Source of the DNA: Aldehydirespirator sp965204875
GTDB lineage: Bacteria > Actinomycetota > Acidimicrobiia > Acidimicrobiales > Aldehydirespiratoraceae
Assembly (NCBI GenBank): GCA_965204875.1
Contig: OZ242020.1
Location: 1,860,001-1,924,000 of the forward strand
Reading direction: 5' to 3'
Length of the DNA: 64,000 bases
In this document: positions 15,925-23,329 of the stretch, piece by piece
Layout of the letters: each line of letters begins with the position of its first letter
How positions within the stretch are numbered: position 1 is the stretch's first letter
Position numbers and translations under genes: made by a program
The notes under the pieces: generated by a model
The model's database searches: none
Seen by the model: the letters and a program-made list of their open reading frames with translations, nothing else
What the model was told of the DNA's origin: nothing

Positions 15925-16845
15925 TCAGCGAGGCTGGGGGAACCCTCCGGCCTTGGCGACCAGGCTGGGCACACCGTGGCCGAGCTGTGCCTCGAGCCAC
16001 CGGCTGGTCTCGATCAAGGCGTCCAGATCGAGCCCGGTGTCATAGCCCATCTCGTGAGCCAGGTACACCACGTCCTCGGTGGCCACGTTGCCGGTGGCAC
16101 GCGGCGCGAAGGGGCATCCGCCGACGCCGCCGAGGCTGGCGTCGAACACCCGCACGCCGGTGTCGATGGCCGCGGCGATGTTGGCCAGCGCCGTGTTGCG
16201 GGTGTTGTGGAAGTGCCCGCGCAGCGCGATGCCCGGAGCGCGCTCGGCAGCGCGGGCGAGCAGGTCACCCACCCGGTTGGGGACGCCCACCCCGATGGTG
16301 TCGGCCAGGGCCAGCCCGTCGGGCTGCGTCTCGGCCAACTCGGCCACGATTTCGAGCACCCTCGCAGGGTCCACCCGTCCCTCGTAGGGGCAGCCCCACG
16401 CCGCGGACACGGTGACCGCCGTGGTGATCCCGGCGCTGCGGGCGGCCTCGCTGATGGCGCGCCAGCGTTGCAGCGACTCGGCCACCGTGGCCCGCTGGTT
16501 GGCCTGCGAGAAGGTCTCGCTGGCCACCACGACGCCGCACACCTCGTCCACGCCGGCCTCGATGGCCCGCTCGACCCCCCGCTTGTTGAGGGCGAGGGCG
16601 CTGTAGCTCACACCGCCGGATCGGGGCACTGCGGCCATCACCTCGGCCGCGTCGGCCATCTTGGGCACCGCTGCGGGGCTCACGAAGCTGGTGGCCTCGA
16701 TGCGGGTGTGCCCGGCCGCGGCCAGCCGCGTGATGAGCTCCACCTTCTGGCCCGTGCTGAGGTCGGCGGGGTCGGCCTGCAAGCCGTCACGGGGGGCGAC
16801 CTCAACGATCTGGATGCGCTCGCTCCGCTCGTTCCGCTCGGTCAC
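15925..16845 (-). CDS. hydroxymethylglutaryl-CoA lyase family protein
   Basis: A DRE-TIM lyase of about 306 residues. It has VEVAPRDGLQ (the R-D-G metal and catalytic motif), EATSFVSPAAVPKMAD, GHFHNTRNTALANI (metal His residues) and GGVGGCPFAPRATGNVATED (catalytic Cys loop). Members cleave 3-hydroxy-3-methylglutaryl-CoA or related 3-hydroxyacyl-CoA esters to acetyl-CoA. Here it may act on a product made by the two CaiB enzymes. The start is uncertain; GTG 16845 gives the usual short N-terminus, while the frame opens at 16917. It is convergent with the hydantoinase gene. Confidence 0.87.
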   Translation of the reverse strand: MTERNERSERIQIVEVAPRDGLQADPADLSTGQKVELITRLAAAGHTRIEATSFVSPAAVPKMADAAEVMAAVPRSGGVSYSALALNKRGVERAIEAGVDEVCGVVVASETFSQANQRATVAESLQRWRAISEAARSAGITTAVTVSAAWGCPYEGRVDPARVLEIVAELAETQPDGLALADTIGVGVPNRVGDLLARAAERAPGIALRGHFHNTRNTALANIAAAIDTGVRVFDASLGGVGGCPFAPRATGNVATEDVVYLAHEMGYDTGLDLDALIETSRWLEAQLGHGVPSLVAKAGGFPQPR

Positions 16846-17082
16846 CGCAAGCCGATCATACCCGTGGGCATATGCGCGCAGCGACGATCCTTCCTCAGAT
16901 ACCGGATCAACGCGCAAGCATCGAAGGCCGAACAGGCGGGACTCAAATTGTCAGGGGGCGTGGGGTCGGCGCGCTATCTCGCATCAGTGCCGAACAGGCA
17001 GGGACACTTGAACAGAGGCTGACAGGCGGGTGGAAAAATCAAAGTGGAAGAAATGAAGGTGGAAACCAGGAAGGGGGAACAC

Positions 17083-18279
17083 ATGGGCGGGGCTCTAAGC
17101 GACATCCGGGTGATCGAGATGGGCACCCTTCTGGCCGGCCCGTTCTGTGGCCAGCAGCTCGCCGACCACGGCGCCGAGGTGATCAAGATCGAGCCGCCGG
17201 TCACCGGCGACCCGATGCGGGCCTGGGGACAGGAGCACGCCGGCGGCAGGTCGCTGTGGTGGCCGGTGGTCGGCCGGGGCAAGAAGTCGGTCACCATCAA
17301 CCTCCGCAGCGCCGCCGGCCAGGACCTGGCACGCCGCCTGGCCGCGGGCGCCGATGTGCTGGTGGAGAACTTCCGGCCCGGCACGCTCGAGCGCTGGGGC
17401 CTCGGCCCCGACGAGCTCCGCGCCGTCAACCCTCGGCTGATCGTCACCCGGGTGTCGGGCTACGGCCAGACCGGGCCCTACTCGTCCCAGCCGGGCTTCG
17501 GCGCCATCGGCGAGGCGCTCGGCGGTCTCCGCTACACCACCGGCGACCCGGACAAGATGCCCAGCCGCACCGGCATCAGCATCGGCGACACCCTCACCGC
17601 CATGTTCGCCACCATCGGCACCGTAAGTGCCCTCCATGCCCGCGAGCGCACCGGGGAGGGCCAGGTCGTGGACGCGGCACTGTACGAGTCCGTGTTGGCC
17701 GTCATGGAGTCGCTGCTGACCGAGTACCACGTGGCCGGGTTCATCCGCGAGCGCACCGGCCCGATGATCCCCAACATCGCGCCCGCCAACGCGTATCCCA
17801 CACGCGACGGCAAGGCGCACCTGATCTCGGGCAACCAGGACACCGTGTGGCGGCGGCTGGCCGAGGCCATGGGACGCCCCGAGCTGGCCCATGACCCCCG
17901 CTATGCGACGCACCTCGCCCGCGGCAGCAACCAGCACGAGCTGGATGAGACGATCTCGGCGTGGACGGCCACCCTCGACGCCGCCGACCTGCACCGGCTG
18001 CTCAACGATCACGGCGTCCCCAACGGCCAGATGTATCGTGCCCCGGAGATGCTTGCCGACGACCATTTCGCAGCACGCGAGGCCGTGGTCTGGGTGGACA
18101 GCCCCGACTTCGGCGAGATTCCCATGCAGAACGTGGTTCCCAAGCTGTCCGGCACCCCGGGGTCGGTTGCCTGGTCGGGCCCGACGCTGGGCGAGCACAA
18201 CGAGGAGGTGCTCGGCGGGCTGCTCGGCCTCGACGCCGCCGAGCTCGAGCAGCTCCGAGCCGGCGGGGTCATCAGCTGA
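17083..18279 (+). CDS. CaiB/BaiF family CoA-transferase (2)
   Basis: A class III CoA-transferase of 398 residues with MGTLLAGPFCGQQLADHGAE, VENFRPGTLERWGLGPDE, VSGYGQTGPYSSQPGFGAI, ISIGDTLTAM (Asp of the catalytic region) and RTGEGQVVDAALYESV. It is clearly paralogous to the transferase at 10546 but diverged. ATG 17083 is preceded by AAGGGGGAAC, a good ribosome-binding site. The upstream 240 bp, shared with the divergent lyase gene, contains a repeated GCCGAACAGGCrGG element (about 16927 and 16989) that could be an operator. Confidence 0.88.
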   Translation: MGGALSDIRVIEMGTLLAGPFCGQQLADHGAEVIKIEPPVTGDPMRAWGQEHAGGRSLWWPVVGRGKKSVTINLRSAAGQDLARRLAAGADVLVENFRPGTLERWGLGPDELRAVNPRLIVTRVSGYGQTGPYSSQPGFGAIGEALGGLRYTTGDPDKMPSRTGISIGDTLTAMFATIGTVSALHARERTGEGQVVDAALYESVLAVMESLLTEYHVAGFIRERTGPMIPNIAPANAYPTRDGKAHLISGNQDTVWRRLAEAMGRPELAHDPRYATHLARGSNQHELDETISAWTATLDAADLHRLLNDHGVPNGQMYRAPEMLADDHFAAREAVVWVDSPDFGEIPMQNVVPKLSGTPGSVAWSGPTLGEHNEEVLGGLLGLDAAELEQLRAGGVIS

Positions 18280-18323
18280 TGGGCGTCCCGACCCGGCAGC
18301 GCGCCGGAGCGGCACCGCAGTGA
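18279..18323 (+). other. junction micro-ORF (14 codons) CaiB2 to amidase
   Basis: The CaiB stop and ATG 18279 overlap as TGATG. The 14-codon frame (MGVPTRQRAGAAPQ) ends in a TGA overlapping GTG 18320, the probable amidase start, as GTGA. Sequence similarity to the flanking termini is weak here, but the relay layout is the same as at the other junctions. Confidence 0.5.
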
Positions 18324-18985
18324 CCGGCGGGCCCGTCATGCCCGGCAGGTCGGCTGAGGCCGGCGACGGTCTGGCCGAGGACTACCGCCGGGCCGGGTTC
18401 AACAACCGCCTGGGATTCGGTGAGCGGCCTGCGCTGGTGGTGATCGACTTCTGCCGCGCCTACCTGGATCCGCGGTCGCCGCTCTACGCCGGGGTGGAGG
18501 ACGCCCGTGCGTCGTGCGAGCGGGTGCTGGCCGCGGCCCGCGCCGCGCGGATCCCGGTGCTGCACACGAGGGTGGAGTTCCAGCCGGGCGGCGCCGACGG
18601 CGGGATCTTCTTCCGCAAGGTCGGCGCCTTGGAGTGCTTCGTGCGGGGCAACCCGCTTGGCGCCTACGGCGAGGGCCTCGAGCCGGCGCCGGGCGAGGTC
18701 GTGGTCGTCAAGCAGTACGCCTCGGGATTCTTCGGCACGTCGCTGGCCTCGACGCTGACATCGGCGGGCATCGACACGCTGATCCACACCGGCGTCTCCA
18801 CCAGCGGTTGCGTCAGGGCCACGGCGCTGGACGCCTGCCAGCACGGCTTCGTCCCGATCGTGGTGCGCGATGCCTGCGGCGACCGCGACCGGCAGGTTCA
18901 CGAGGCCAACCTGTTCGACCTGGACGCGAAGTACGCCGACGTGGTGTCCGAGCAGGAGACCCTCGACTACCTCGCCGCCATATAG
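18320..18985 (+). CDS. isochorismatase-fold amidohydrolase (N-carbamoylsarcosine amidase-like)
   Basis: A cysteine hydrolase of 221 residues. The triad is Asp in LVVIDFCRAY, Lys in VVVKQYASGFFGTSL and Cys in GVSTSGCVRATALDA. The long N-terminal DYRRAGFNNRLGFGERPAL and the K-x-x-x-S-x-F-x-x-T block are typical of N-carbamoylsarcosine amidase and maleamate amidohydrolase relatives. It would cleave a carbamoyl or primary amide group. Together with the racemase-fold protein on the other strand, a maleamate/maleate-type route is possible but unproven. GTG 18320 is favoured by the GTGA overlap; ATG 18338 is the alternative. Confidence 0.82.
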   Translation: MTGGPVMPGRSAEAGDGLAEDYRRAGFNNRLGFGERPALVVIDFCRAYLDPRSPLYAGVEDARASCERVLAAARAARIPVLHTRVEFQPGGADGGIFFRKVGALECFVRGNPLGAYGEGLEPAPGEVVVVKQYASGFFGTSLASTLTSAGIDTLIHTGVSTSGCVRATALDACQHGFVPIVVRDACGDRDRQVHEANLFDLDAKYADVVSEQETLDYLAAI

Positions 18986-20202
18986 CCGTCACGCGGCCAG
19001 AGCTTGGCGCGGGCCGCGCGCCGCCGGGCGCCTGCGCGCTCGTGCTCGAACTGCTCGGGGTCGAGCCGCTTCCCGAGCTCGGCGATGCGCAGCCCCCGGG
19101 TCTCGAAGGGGGTGACGCCCGCGTCGGCCAGGCCTGCGATGCGGGCCGCGAGCGCCTCCTTCTTGCGCACCTGGTGAGGCTGGAACCCGTCGAACTCGCG
19201 GGCCGTTATGGCATCGCCGAGCACCAGGTCGCCGGCCGCCACAGCCGAGGCGACGAGATCCTCGCCCGCCGCGGTGCGCACGATGATGCCGTTGAACCCC
19301 TCGTCCTCGCCGGTGGGCGCCCCGCCGGGCCAGATGTCGGCCGCGGCCACATCGGCCGCCTCCCCCAGGGCGTCGGGGCACACCTTGCAGCGGGTCTCCA
19401 GATCCCAGCCGGACTCGTCCTCCCACAACTCCAGGTAGGTCTTGGTGAACCGGCGGCCGTCGAGGGTCTCCACGACGGTGGGTCCCGGGTTGCCGTGACC
19501 CCGGTAGCGGAACAGCGCCAGCTCGTCCTCGTCGAGGCCGAGGCTTCCCAGCACGGCCTGCGACTTGGTGAGGCGCGACTGGCCGCCGCAGACCATCACC
19601 AGGCGGGCCACGCAGAGCCGGTCCAGGCGCGGGTCGACCCCGCCGAGCGCGTGCAGCGCACCCACGTCGCAGGGTTTGGCGATGATCGCGAACGGCCGCT
19701 CCCGCTCCAGCGCCGCGGCCAGCCCCGCGAGAGGCGCCGTCGGCCCGTAGCGCGACGCCGTGTTGGCCCGCACCGACTCGGGCGTGTCCGACATCACCCA
19801 GCGGCTGCGCATCGGCCGGTCGGGGTCGGCGCCCACGTGGAGCACGAAGTCCGCCCGGCCCGCCTGCAGCAGGTGAACCCCGAGCGCGGTCAGCACCCCG
19901 CCGGTGGCGCCCCGGTGGCGCACCTCGGGCAGGCCCGCCCAGGCTCGCGCCATGTAGCGGTAGGCGCCCCAGACGGGATCGACCTGCGGGGAGTCCTCGG
20001 CCCGGGCCTCGGCCACCGCGCCCGGGCAGGCGGCTGTGAGGCTCGTCTCCTCCTCGGTGGTGAAGCTGTCGCAGGGGTCGGGGCGCAGCGATCCGCCAGC
20101 GGTCATGACCATCTTGACCCGGCCCCCGGTCAGAGCCTCGCAAAGCCCGCACCCGATGCACAGGTCGCTGCTCACGATCTCCGCGATGCTGCGGTTGCTC
20201 AC
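18967..20202 (-). CDS. coenzyme F420 hydrogenase/dehydrogenase beta subunit family protein
   Basis: A FrhB-family flavin/iron-sulfur oxidoreductase of 411 residues. It has an N-terminal ferredoxin-like CIGCGLC motif with a later ACPG, GATGGVLTALG, AIIAKPCDVGAL, VMVCGGQ and CKVCPDALGEAADV with further cluster Cys residues. The family includes F420-reducing hydrogenase beta, F420-dependent dehydrogenases and, in plants and cyanobacteria, 7-hydroxymethyl chlorophyll a reductase and divinyl reductase. It could pass electrons between F420 and the iron-sulfur proteins encoded just upstream. The GTG start overlaps the end of a micro-ORF. The 3' end overlaps the convergent amidase gene by 19 bp. Confidence 0.8.
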   Translation of the reverse strand: MSNRSIAEIVSSDLCIGCGLCEALTGGRVKMVMTAGGSLRPDPCDSFTTEEETSLTAACPGAVAEARAEDSPQVDPVWGAYRYMARAWAGLPEVRHRGATGGVLTALGVHLLQAGRADFVLHVGADPDRPMRSRWVMSDTPESVRANTASRYGPTAPLAGLAAALERERPFAIIAKPCDVGALHALGGVDPRLDRLCVARLVMVCGGQSRLTKSQAVLGSLGLDEDELALFRYRGHGNPGPTVVETLDGRRFTKTYLELWEDESGWDLETRCKVCPDALGEAADVAAADIWPGGAPTGEDEGFNGIIVRTAAGEDLVASAVAAGDLVLGDAITAREFDGFQPHQVRKKEALAARIAGLADAGVTPFETRGLRIAELGKRLDPEQFEHERAGARRRAARAKLWPRDGYMAAR

Positions 20203-20264
20203 TCTCGGGTCACAGCGGCGAGAGGACTGTTCCAGTTGAGCCGGCTGGGGTGCGGTTTGCTCAC
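20199..20264 (-). other. junction micro-ORF (21 codons) racemase to FrhB-like
   Basis: The racemase stop overlaps GTG 20264 (GTGA). The 21-codon frame ends in GTGA, which is the FrhB-like start at 20202. It begins VSKPH, compare VSNRS of the real gene. CTCACYCTCGGGTC is present at both ends (plus strand). Confidence 0.7.
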
Positions 20265-21058
20265 CCTCGGGTCGAGAGTGTGGACAGCAGGTGCCCGTAG
20301 CCGGGCGCCGCCGCTAGGCCCAGATGCTTGAGCATCGCCCAGTAGAGCGCGAAGTCCGAGGCCACCAGGGGCTTGCCGGTCTGGCCCTCCACCATGTCGA
20401 CCACTTGCAGCATGCGCATGCCGGCACCGGTCTGCACGATGGCGTCGGCCTGCGGCGCCCGCGAGCAGGCGTCGACCCCGGCCGCGACCATCATGTGGTC
20501 GGGGTAGTCCCAGAGCGTCTCGGCCTCGTGGCGGAGCATCTCTTCTTGGTCGGCAAGCAGTCCCTGGTCGATCAGGCTGCCCGCCCACAGCACCCTGAAG
20601 CCGGCCGCCTCCAGGTAGGCGTTGATGCCTGCGGCCCAGTCCGGCCGGAAGTAGCCGTTGGCGACGGTGACGGTCTCGGCACCGATCTGGCGCAGGCCCT
20701 CGACGAGGCACTGCCCTGCCATCAGGAAGCGGGCGCCCGCCTTGTTGGAGATGTCGTCGCAGATGCGCTCTATGTCGCTGGGGCCGGTGCCTGTGCAATG
20801 CACCCAGTTGGTGCCGACCTGGCCGATCACCTCGCAGTGCGAGCGGCCCAGGCACACCGCCGACTCCTCCAGCACGCCGAAGTTGGCGGCGCGGTCGCTG
20901 AGCTCGTAGCGGTATCCAGCGATGTGGTTGACCCGCTGGATCACGCCGGTACCGGGCGGCGCCACCTGCAGGAACTGCTGCGGGGAGTCGTCGAAGTACC
21001 GGGGCGTGGTGACGAAGCCCGCATACGCCCGGTAGCGCCGGTGCACGGTCTGGATCAT
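20261..21058 (-). CDS. Asp/Glu racemase superfamily (maleate isomerase/AMDase-like) protein
   Basis: A protein of 265 residues with two Rossmann-like lobes of the Asp/Glu/hydantoin racemase, maleate isomerase and arylmalonate decarboxylase group. The N-lobe catalytic position holds Cys (TNWVHCTGTGPSDIERICDD). The C-lobe equivalent (IVQTGAGMRMLQVVD) has no Cys where maleate isomerases have one, so it has a single catalytic Cys. The GKPLVASDFALYWAML block near the C-terminus is typical. The chemistry may therefore be decarboxylation or a one-base isomerisation; this is inference. Confidence 0.75.
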   Translation of the reverse strand: MIQTVHRRYRAYAGFVTTPRYFDDSPQQFLQVAPPGTGVIQRVNHIAGYRYELSDRAANFGVLEESAVCLGRSHCEVIGQVGTNWVHCTGTGPSDIERICDDISNKAGARFLMAGQCLVEGLRQIGAETVTVANGYFRPDWAAGINAYLEAAGFRVLWAGSLIDQGLLADQEEMLRHEAETLWDYPDHMMVAAGVDACSRAPQADAIVQTGAGMRMLQVVDMVEGQTGKPLVASDFALYWAMLKHLGLAAAPGYGHLLSTLSTRG

Positions 21059-21087
21059 GGCGGTCTCCTTCCCGCTCCTAGAGGGTA

Positions 21088-21432
21088 TTAGTCAGGCGTG
21101 GACATACCGCGCCGTGCCGGCAGCTCGATGAGGATCCGGCCGTCGCGCACCTCCAGCGGGTAGCGGGGCTGGTAGCGCTCCCGCGCCTTGCAGTAGCCGG
21201 TGTCCACCTCGTAGGCCCATTGATGACCCGCGCACACGAGCCGGGTTCCCAGCATCACGCCCTCGCTCAGCTTGCGCCCACGGTGGATGCACACGTTGGA
21301 CAGCGCCACGGGGTTGCCGCCGTTCCACAGCAGCAGGATCTCGTGGCGGTGCAGATGCACCACGAGCTTCCCCGCGGCGGCCAGGCCCTCCGCGGTGGCA
21401 TCGACCTCGAACCATCCCCTCGGTGCCGGCAT
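21088..21432 (-). CDS. Rieske-type [2Fe-2S] ferredoxin
   Basis: A small protein of 114 residues with one Rieske domain. It has CIHRG (C-x-H) and, 17 residues later, CAGHQW (C-x-x-H), followed by YPLEVRDGRILIELP, the usual last strands. Stand-alone Rieske ferredoxins donate electrons to oxygenases. It is encoded between the second ferredoxin and the racemase gene, downstream of a haem-oxygenase-fold diiron protein, its most likely partner. Confidence 0.87.
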   Translation of the reverse strand: MPAPRGWFEVDATAEGLAAAGKLVVHLHRHEILLLWNGGNPVALSNVCIHRGRKLSEGVMLGTRLVCAGHQWAYEVDTGYCKARERYQPRYPLEVRDGRILIELPARRGMSTPD

Positions 21433-21527
21433 CGCTCCTCGTGGACTTCAGTGTCTCTCTGCGCTGCGGTGCTTCTGCTATTGCGGTGGTCTCTGCGCTG
21501 CGGCGTCTGCGTCTCTGCTGTGCGGTG

Positions 21528-21899
21528 TCAGGCGCTGTCGCCGGCGCCGAGCCACTTGGCCCTGAGGCGGCGCCCGGCGGCCGAGTCCTCGTCGAGGCCC
21601 CTCTGGTCGGGATCCCAGCTCACCGTCACGTCGCCCCTGGTGTAGGTCTGGCAGCCCAGCCGGTAACCCTGCTCGAGCAGGTCGCCGAGTCGCTCGCGCT
21701 CGCGCCGGCGCGGCGGGTCGAGGTGCTCGGCGCCCTCCTCCACGAGCAGGCGGTCTGTGCCGCAGTTGCCGCTGGCGCATTTCCAGGGCACGCCGCAGCC
21801 GGCACGGATCGACATGCGCAGGATGTTCACCTCTTCACCCTCGGCGAACTCCACGTAGCTGCCGGCTGTCTTGAAATACACCCGCGGCACACCGATCAC
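21528..21899 (-). CDS. plant-type [2Fe-2S] ferredoxin with Asp in place of third Cys
   Basis: A protein of 123 residues with the fold signature of plant-type ferredoxins. The cluster loop reads WKCASGNCGTDRLLVEEG, so the usual C-x4-C-x2-C has Asp (codon GAC) at the third position. An additional Cys lies earlier (RAGCGVPW), and the distant fourth ligand is in YRLGCQTYTRGDV. The cluster may be bound by three Cys and one Asp, or use the extra Cys. The GTG 21899 start has TTGGGG upstream; the longer frame to 22016 lies inside the neighbouring gene's end. Confidence 0.78.
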   Translation of the reverse strand: MIGVPRVYFKTAGSYVEFAEGEEVNILRMSIRAGCGVPWKCASGNCGTDRLLVEEGAEHLDPPRRRERERLGDLLEQGYRLGCQTYTRGDVTVSWDPDQRGLDEDSAAGRRLRAKWLGAGDSA

Positions 21900-21945
21900 C
21901 GCCCCAAGATCACAACCGCGAGGGTGCCGGCGCTCCCCTCGGCCC

Positions 21946-22692
21946 TCAGACGAGCGCCGGCTCGCGCCTCTCCTCCTCGACCCAGGCGCCCAGGTCGGGC
22001 TCGACATAGGTCGCATACAGCGCCTTGGTGTAGGCGAAGCGCATATCTGCGGCCTCCCGCACGAAGTGAAGGCAACGCTGTTGCAACTCTGGCGTGTCGG
22101 CGTACTTCAGCACGATCTGGTAGCCCCGCTCGCCGTGGATCTCGTCGGAGGTGATGTGCAGGTCGAAGAACTCTGCCTCCCACTCCGAGAAGCCGTACTT
22201 GTCGATCAGCGTGGGGTACTGGGCGCGGTAGATCGACGGCACCTGCGACTCCAGCCCGACGATCAGCGCCGCTGAGGACACCACGAAGTTCTCCCGGCCC
22301 GACACGTAGTACATCCAGCCCTGCAGGCCCTTGGTGAAGGGCATGGCGTTGTTGCGGTCCTGCACCTGGGCACGGGTGCCCCCGCAGGCTTCGGCGAAGC
22401 GGATCAGCAGGTCGGTGTGGCGGTCGTCGCTCAGTTCCTCCTCGTACATGTTCTGCAGCAGGAAGTCCTTGGCGTCGCGGGCGTGGTCGGGGGTGTTGGC
22501 GTACATGAGGCCGAGGTAGTCGCCGAAGGGGCCGATGTAGTGGTAGTGGTTGGTGGCCCAGTGGACGAAGTGGCGCTTGTGGAGCTTGCCGGCGGCCCAG
22601 GCACGGCTGAAGGACGCGTCCTTGGCCATCGTGCCCGAGAACGCCTGCTCCAAGGCGACCCGGAACTCGCTCGGTGCCATCAGCTCGGCCAT
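21946..22692 (-). CDS. haem-oxygenase-fold diiron (TenA/PqqC/CADD-like) enzyme
   Basis: An all-alpha protein of 248 residues of the iron-containing redox branch of the TenA/PqqC fold. Candidate metal ligands are in MYEEELSDDRHTDLL (E-x6-H) and EAEFFDLHITSDEIHGERG, the pattern of haem-oxygenase-like diiron oxidases such as CADD and UndA. These use O2 to oxidise or cleave carbon and nitrogen bonds. ATG 22692 is preceded by GGAGGAG; the frame to 22827 is not used. It is the first gene of a minus-strand operon with two iron-sulfur carriers, a racemase-fold protein and a FrhB-like protein, which could form its electron supply and downstream steps. Confidence 0.8.
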   Translation of the reverse strand: MAELMAPSEFRVALEQAFSGTMAKDASFSRAWAAGKLHKRHFVHWATNHYHYIGPFGDYLGLMYANTPDHARDAKDFLLQNMYEEELSDDRHTDLLIRFAEACGGTRAQVQDRNNAMPFTKGLQGWMYYVSGRENFVVSSAALIVGLESQVPSIYRAQYPTLIDKYGFSEWEAEFFDLHITSDEIHGERGYQIVLKYADTPELQQRCLHFVREAADMRFAYTKALYATYVEPDLGAWVEEERREPALV

Positions 22693-22737
22693 CTGGCTGC
22701 TCCTCCTGCAGTGTCCGTTGTGTCGGCGGCGAAGGAT

Positions 22738-22773
22738 CGGGTGCCGGGGAGAGGTCGGAATCCCCGGCACCCG
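22738..22773 (-). promoter_or_regulatory. 13-bp perfect stem-loop in the leader of the diiron operon
   Basis: CGGGTGCCGGGGA (22738-22750) pairs exactly with TCCCCGGCACCCG (22761-22773) around a 10-nt loop. It lies 46 bp upstream of the diiron gene start, in the expected untranslated leader. It could act as an attenuator, processing site or terminator of a short leader. No U-tract follows. Confidence 0.6.
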
Positions 22774-22777
22774 CAAG

Positions 22778-22786
22778 TTGTATACA
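22778..22786 (-). promoter_or_regulatory. TTGTATACA palindrome, candidate GntR operator or -10
   Basis: TGTATACA is a perfect 8-bp palindrome in TTGTATACAC, resembling GntR/FadR-type sites (TTGTATACAA). Read on the minus strand, TATACA could also be a -10 element for the diiron operon. I cannot separate the two readings. Confidence 0.35.
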
Positions 22787-22982
22787 CTAGCGGCAATCAT
22801 ACCGGCCCGCCAAATCGAGCACACCACCGCAGGCAGCCCGCCCGGCGGGAGCGTTCTCGATGTGCATCCGGCCGGTGCCGGCCGCCCCGATCGTCGCAGC
22901 GTGCCCCAGTAGTCCGGGGTGCCGCCGGAGCCGCTGGGTTCGGCGTACTTCCCGTGTGCCTGGGCGGGCTGCCTCAGGCGGT

Positions 22983-23321
22983 TCAGGCGGCGTCGCTGCC
23001 GGTGTCGCGGGTTTCGGGTTCCTTCGGTGGCTGGGGGCTGATCCGGAGGTGTCCCTCGATGCGGGCCAGGCGTTCTCGGGCGTCTGAGAGGCTGCCGTCG
23101 ATGCGGTCCAGTCGCCCCTGGGTGGATCGGTGGTTGTCGGCGGTGATCTGTTTGTGCTCGGACATCTCGGCGCTCAGCCTGTCGGTGGCTCGCTCGATCT
23201 GGCGGGTGTTCTCCTGGCGTGCTGCGCGGCTTTCCCGGTGCTGGTTCCAGATGGAGCCCACGATCAGGGTGGTCATCGTCGCGAACATCGCCAGGAACAT
23301 GGCTGTGGTCGGTCCGTCCAT
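22983..23321 (-). CDS. membrane-anchored coiled-coil protein, short copy
   Basis: A protein of 112 residues. An N-terminal membrane helix (MFLAMFATMTTLIVGSIW) is followed by an Arg/Glu/Gln-rich coiled coil (RQIERATDRLSAEMSEHKQ ... RLDRIDGSLSDARERLARIE) and a short Pro-rich tail. It is a tandem paralogue of the next gene, sharing both ends but lacking its central repeats. The function is unknown; the layout suggests a self-associating inner-membrane protein. Confidence 0.75.
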   Translation of the reverse strand: MDGPTTAMFLAMFATMTTLIVGSIWNQHRESRAARQENTRQIERATDRLSAEMSEHKQITADNHRSTQGRLDRIDGSLSDARERLARIEGHLRISPQPPKEPETRDTGSDAA

Positions 23322-23329
23322 GGCTTCAC

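Noticed and set aside
15295..17022. Long plus-strand ORF of 575 codons
   Set aside because: It overlaps the hydantoinase end in another frame and the HMG-CoA-lyase-like gene on the other strand; both have clear family motifs.
18967..20202. Assignment of the FrhB-like protein as 7-hydroxymethyl chlorophyll a reductase
   Set aside because: The family is broad and the gene lies with a diiron/ferredoxin operon; the chlorophyll-related reading is only a possibility without phylogeny.
20199..20264. Selenocysteine readthrough of micro-ORF TGA codons
   Set aside because: The TGA codons overlap starts in a different frame, so readthrough would not join the neighbouring proteins, and no SECIS-like hairpin was seen.
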